A DNA stretch of 64,000 nucleotides from Caprella mutica (Eukaryota; Arthropoda; Malacostraca; Amphipoda; Caprellidae), in contig CANNZV010000129.1 of assembly GCA_947561585.1 (NCBI GenBank), positions 124,001 to 188,000 on the forward strand, written 5' to 3'. Made by a program: the position numbers and the translations under genes. The notes under the pieces are model-generated. The model was given only the letters and a program-made list of their open reading frames with translations. It was not told the DNA's origin and did no database searches. Below, piece by piece: positions 59,461 to 64,000 of the stretch (the first letter of the stretch is position 1; every line of letters starts with the position of its first letter).

Positions 59461-59754
59461 CGTACGAAAATGCCATTGGTGTAATGGTAGATGTTCTCCA
59501 CTTTCAGGAGTTGAGTATATTGAAATGATCAAAAGTATGCAATCCCTAGTGATTCCTTCTAAAAATTAGCCTGTCAGCAGTAAAACTACTATTAAAGAGA
59601 TTTGATTATAAAAATCTTTGATTATAAAAATCTTTGATTATAAAAATGAAATTTGTCAACTACTGTTCTACGTCAGTCTTGAGCGAATAGAAACAAATCA
59701 TTGTTCAAATTTACAATATTTTTAAATATATGTAAATGATGTACACGCCAGCAA

Positions 59755-59862
59755 AACATAAATCACGCGGCGAGTTGTCCATAGCGGCGAGTTGTCCTTA
59801 CGGCGAATTGTCCGCGGCGAGGTGAACGGCGACGACTTTTCCAGCGGCGAATAATGTCCTAG
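59755..59862. repeat. GGCGAGTTGTCC repeat
   Basis: Four to five irregular copies of gcggcgagttgtcc-like units in otherwise AT-rich sequence. Confidence 0.6.
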
Positions 59863-59919
59863 AACCCACACATGGGAAGCTCTGCACTAATATCATTATA
59901 TTAGTAATGGGAGGGGATG

Positions 59920-60505
59920 AGATCATGAGAGTAGTGAGATGAGAGAAGTGAGAATTGAGTGACTGGAGTGAATTAAGATGAGAGAAGTGAGAGAAATGAG
60001 AGAAGTGAGTGAAATGAGAGAAGTGAGAATTTAGATGAGAGAAGTAAGCATTGGAAGATTATGGTGGGCAATGAAAGATTATGGTGGGTAATGAAAGATT
60101 ATGGTGGACAACGAAAGATTATGGTGGGCAATGAAAAACTATGGTGGGCAATGATAGATTATGGTGGGCAATGAATGATTATGGTGGATAATGAAAGATT
60201 ATGGTGGGCAATGAAAGATTATGGTGAGAAATGAGAGATCAGGGTGGACAATGATAGATATGGGTGGACAATGATAGACTATGGTGGGCAATGAAAGATT
60301 ATGGTGGGCAATGAAAGATTTTGGTGGGCAATGAAAGATTATGGTGGTCAAAGAAAGATTATGGTGGGCAATGAAAATTTATGGTGGGCAATGAAAGATT
60401 ATGGTGGGCAATGGAAGATTAAGGTGAGAAATGAGAGATTAGGGTGGACAATGATAGATATGGGTGGACAATGATAGACTATGGTGGGCAATGAAAGATT
60501 ATGGT
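59920..60505. repeat. Purine-rich minisatellites
   Basis: First gagagaagtgagtgaaatga-type units (59920-60035), then about 22 copies of a 20-bp unit aatgaaagattatggtgggc (60040-60505) with a two-unit variant block repeated twice. Confidence 0.8.
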
Positions 60506-61031
60506 GGCTAGAGCGGCTAGAGCCGCACGGTTCGAGCCGTATTGGTGCAGCCTCTCCGCTCTGGCCGCCGATATACTTTCCAATACTACGACCGTCAGAT
60601 TGATTTAATTACTTCAATTATTAGTTAATTTATTGATTTTAATAAATGAATCAATTTTCAACTTATTCATTAAAAACTAAATTATTTTTTAGTATTTTGT
60701 TAATAAATATTAATTAAATTATCAATATTGATTTATTTATTTATTAATAAATTTATTGATATTAATTACTTAATTAATTAAAATTAATTTATTTATTAAT
60801 AAATTTATTGATATTAATTACTTAAAATTAATTTAATTATTTATCAATATTAATTGATATTGAAAGGAAGCAATTTCAAAAATATCTCAATTAACAGCAA
60901 ACTTTTTTTATTAGAAAAAGTTCCCTCCAAAAACAAAAGGGATCTGTAAAAAATACTACTAGATAACTACTGTAGCGGATCAAACCACTGGCCTAGAGCC
61001 GTTTCGGCCGTACGGCTGTAGACGCTACATA
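60505..61031. mobile_element. Element with GC-rich imperfect inverted ends
   Basis: Left tagagccgcacggttcgagc and right (complement) acagccgtacggccgaaacg resemble each other. The inside (60600-60860) is a ttaattaattgatatt-type AT repeat. No frame seen. The strong base contrast between ends and centre supports a MITE. Confidence 0.4.
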
Positions 61032-61574
61032 AAGGAGTACTATAAGATATAACAGATAGCAGTTCTACCCGCTTCAGCCACCGCATCAGAATTTGAGGGT
61101 GTCCGTTTTGAGATTATGCGTTGTAAGAGCTTTACCTGTATAATTTAACTACCAATAAGAGGCACGATTTACTCCAACCGTCAACCATTCAATTTCAATT
61201 TATTTTCCTTTTTATATATCAATTTTACGATCAATTTCATTTGTTGTAAAAAATGATTTTATTATCAATTTTTCCTAAGTTTCCACTGGTTCCTATGATT
61301 CCTGTTGCTCTCCTATGTGTCCTTTTATTCCAAATGTCTTCCTGTTCCTAAGTATCCTCTTGTGCCTAAGTGTCCTCTTGTTCCTATATGTGTGGTGAAT
61401 GAGTTTGGCAAAATCGAATATTTTGATTTTTTTTTTCGTTATCTAGCTTTTAATTGGTCGTAATTTGTGATTGGTCACGTTTGAAATCACAATTCAGGAT
61501 AAATAATAACAATAGTTGCCCGCAAAGAATGTTTAGTAACTCGTTATTAAGACAAAACGCCCTATGACTAATAT

Positions 61575-61990
61575 TTACAGTGTTGTCCACGCTTCCTCAA
61601 TACATATTTTTTGTGATTTGGCTTGGTGTGAAGCAATGATTATTTGATATTTTGGTCAACAGACTTCCACTCTTGCTCAATCAACTCACAAAGTTACCTT
61701 AAATTGACGGGTTTCGTTTTATTTTATCGTTTTTGACAATCAACAAATTTTCGACCGGATTCGGTTCGGTTGAGTTCCTGGCCATGGAACCAAAATTTCT
61801 ACATCTTTGTCCTCGAGGACTTCTTGACAACTCTTGCTGTGTGGCAGGCTGCGTAATCGTGTTGAAAATGAATTTCTTTATCGGGAAACTGATCGGTGAT
61901 TTTTGTGAGAATATGATCATTGGGGACTTTAAATTATCAATTATTGTTTCGACAGAATAAAGTAACCATCCAAAAAAAATTAAAAAATTC
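61575..61990 (-). pseudogene. Decayed Tc1-type transposase, C-terminal part
   Basis: On the minus strand, in shifting frames: HDYAACHTARVVKK (the D-N-A-x-C-H-T-A motif), VPWPG and then NPVENLL (family PWPxxSPDLNPIENLW), EQEWKSVDQNI, and near 61580 a closing HKKYVLRKRGQHCKY as at the end of Tc1 transposases. At least two frameshifts and stops break it. The longer uninterrupted frames here on both strands are shadows. Confidence 0.65.
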
Positions 61991-62109
61991 ATTCTTTTGG
62001 ATGATACTTTAGTTAGTGTTAAATATATCGTTTTTGACGTGTCCCTGATCTAACTCCAAATGATTTTTTTTTTTCAGAGAGGATATCTTAAATTCATGTT
62101 CTTTGTATA

Positions 62110-63461
62110 GGCCCCCACACACTACACGATCCACGAGCCGAGCCGCAGCAGGTCCTCTGGCTCCCGCGAGTCTAATTGACTCGGCTCGTGCTTTCTGCCT
62201 GCCAACACATTACACGAGCCGAGCAATAGTTTGGAAGTTTTTTCTATAGAGATAGGTAATACCATGGACATGGAAATTCACATACATGGAAATTTATTGA
62301 CATGGAAATTTATTGACATGGAAATTTATTGACATGGAAATTTATTGACATGGAAATTTATTGACATGGAAATTTATTGACATGGAAATTTATTGACATG
62401 GAAATTTATTGACATGGAAATTTATTGACATGGAAATTTATTGACATGGAAATTTATTGACATGGAAATTTATTGACATGGAAATTTATTGACATGGAAA
62501 TTTATTGTCATGGAAATTTATTGACATGGAAATTTATTGACATGGAAATTTATTGACATGGAAATTTATTGACATGGAAATTTATTGACATGGAAATTTA
62601 TTGACATGGAAATTTATTGACATGGAAATTTATTGACATGGAAATTTATTGACATGGAAATTTATTGACATGGAAATTTATTGACATGGAAATTTATTGA
62701 CATGGAAATTTATTGACATGGAAATTTATTGACATGGAAATTTATTGACATGGAAATTTATTGACATGGAAATTTATTGACATGGAAATTTATTGACATG
62801 GAAATTTATTGACATGGAAATTTATTGACATGGAAATTTATTGACATGGAAATTTATTGACATGGAAATTTATTGACATGGAAATTTATTGACATGGAAA
62901 TTTATTTACATTAAATTTATTGACATGGAAATTTATTGACATGGAAATTTATTGACATGGAAATTTATTGACATGGAAATTTATTTACATTAAATTTATT
63001 TACATTAAATTTATTTACATGAGATTTATTCTTAAGAAATTTATTTACATGAAATTAATTTACATTAAATTAATTTACAAGAAATTTACTTATATGAAAT
63101 TTATTCACATGAAAAAAATATACATAAATTTATTTAACATAAATCGTGTTTTACATAATTCGTGTTGTCCTTGTTCGCCCGAGCAAAAGTATTTCCAAGC
63201 TCAGCGGTTTGTCGGAGCGTCTGGACGGCGCTTTAGCTGACCGCAGGCTCGGCTCGTGCTATTTTACCCCCACACACTACCCGAGCCGAGCCACGAGCCA
63301 AGCCAAATATCTGGAAGTGACAGATCAACACGAGCCGAGCCACGAGCCTGATTGCGCGGCTCGTGGCTCGGCTCGAGGACCCCACACACTACACAAGCTG
63401 GCTCGGGGCTCGGCTTGTTTGCTAAGGCTCGGCTCGTGGATCGTGTAGTGTGTGGGGGCCT
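62110..63461. mobile_element. Inverted-repeat element with GGCCCCCACACACTAC ends and an internal minisatellite
   Basis: Ends ggcccccacacactacacga / (complement) ggcccccacacactacacga match over more than 30 bp, continuing into tccacgagccgagcc. Cacacactac and cgagccgagcc motifs recur at least five times near both ends. The centre is a 16-bp array. The target duplication is unclear, so the superfamily is not assigned. Frames across it are spurious. Confidence 0.75.
62275..62990. repeat. 16-bp minisatellite inside the inverted-repeat element
   Basis: About 45 near-identical copies of acatggaaatttattg; a decayed continuation (ttacattaaatttat, ttacatgaaattaat) runs to about 63130. Confidence 0.9.
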
Positions 63462-63856
63462 TTATTACACACGGTCTGTATGTCACAAAGCAAAACAACA
63501 TATAGGAACAGAAAAAACATCAATAAGGAATCTCCTATTTTCGCACATGAATTTTAGAGGTGATATGAAAAATGCAGGAGAAGATGAGAGGAAAGGGAAG
63601 GCTTTGCCTAGCAAATTGCGGCTATCATTCAGATGGTGACCGGTATCTTCCACCCCGGTAAGTTCTACCACACTTTACGGGTTATGTTTGGCTACTCATT
63701 AATGTTAATCATTTATTAATATTTCGTAAGATACTAAGTAACTTTCATTTTCTTTTAATTTAACCTTTTGTTGGCTAATCACAAGCTGTTTATTTTTCAG
63801 TACAAAATGATAGAAAAGCAGAAAGAAAGGTTGTGTGAACGTACTTTAACAGTGTA

Positions 63857-64000
63857 ATCTATCCTGAAGCTGTCTTTGGTGAAGGGAAGAGAAAGGGGTT
63901 GGAATGCATAAACTTTCGTAATTTGGATTATGCTGTTTTTTCTTGTTTATAATTCTCTAACAGCTATGCTTGCAGTTTTAGAGTGAAGCGCTAGGTTCAT
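63857..64000 (+). repeat. Dispersed repeat (unknown family), copy 2, cut by window end
   Basis: Second copy of the repeat at 34890-35060, collinear over its whole length; it continues past the window. Confidence 0.55.

Larger units (their letters stand above)
59115..64000. other. Non-coding region upstream of the sulfotransferase gene
   Basis: No host gene recognised. The 5' leader and promoter of the minus-strand sulfotransferase should lie just above 59115. A second copy of an inverted tatcccagg-containing repeat (59353-59458) matches 11865-11975. The remaining content is listed as repeats and mobile elements. Confidence 0.55.

Noticed and set aside
59468..59515. tRNA-like stretch attggtgtaatggtag
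   Set aside because: Only an A-box-like segment; no B-box, anticodon arm or closing stem can be drawn.
63146..63639. Plus-strand frames near the right end
   Set aside because: They cover the inverted end of a repeat element and change character across it; no family resemblance.

Overview
This is a window of AT-rich eukaryotic nuclear DNA. Introns are spliced with GT/AG signals, simple and tandem repeats are very abundant, and non-coding DNA far outweighs coding DNA. The gene content (a fasciclin-3-type adhesion molecule, an SLC18B1-like transporter, a HNK-1-family carbohydrate sulfotransferase) and the transposon types (pogo, mariner/Tc1, hAT-like MITEs, a LINE) point to an arthropod, most likely an insect. 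No species is claimed. I rebuilt three protein-coding genes by reading splice phases by eye; nothing was run through a gene finder or a database.

Layout. (1) 1-16812: no convincing coding exon. It is packed with minisatellites and MITEs. A CCAAT-rich, relatively GC-rich patch at about 1200-1400 ends in a good splice donor and is the best promoter candidate. (2) 16813-33056, plus strand: a fasciclin-3 (Fas3) homologue. Six exons encode three Ig-like domains, one encodes the membrane span, and a set of mutually compatible 3' exons gives at least three cytoplasmic tails. The signal-peptide exon was not found. An 800-bp array of 34-bp hairpin-forming repeats lies in the intron between the alternative tails. 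(3) 33057-43457: Fas3 3' flank, hAT-like and TA-flanked MITEs, then a satellite of about 4.5 kb with a 37-bp unit. The satellite is interrupted by a 1.74-kb internally deleted pogo-type transposon, which itself holds a 249-bp MITE. (4) 44038-45333, minus strand: an MFS transporter with an intronless CDS. (5) 49216-59114, minus strand: a complete six-exon carbohydrate sulfotransferase (406 residues, all phases agree). A mariner element lies just beyond its 3' end; a foldback-like element, a hAT-like element, an internally deleted LINE and several minisatellites lie in its introns. (6) 59115-64000: non-coding, with minisatellites, a decayed Tc1-type transposase, a GC-rich inverted-repeat element and a 1.35-kb inverted-repeat element containing about 45 copies of a 16-bp repeat.

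The three genes do not form a pathway. Fas3 would act in homophilic cell adhesion, the sulfotransferase in glycan sulfation in the Golgi, and the MFS protein in vesicular or cell-membrane transport. The most interesting material is the alternative-tail architecture of Fas3, including a stop codon that overlaps a splice donor, and the nested, tandem-repeat-rich transposon landscape.
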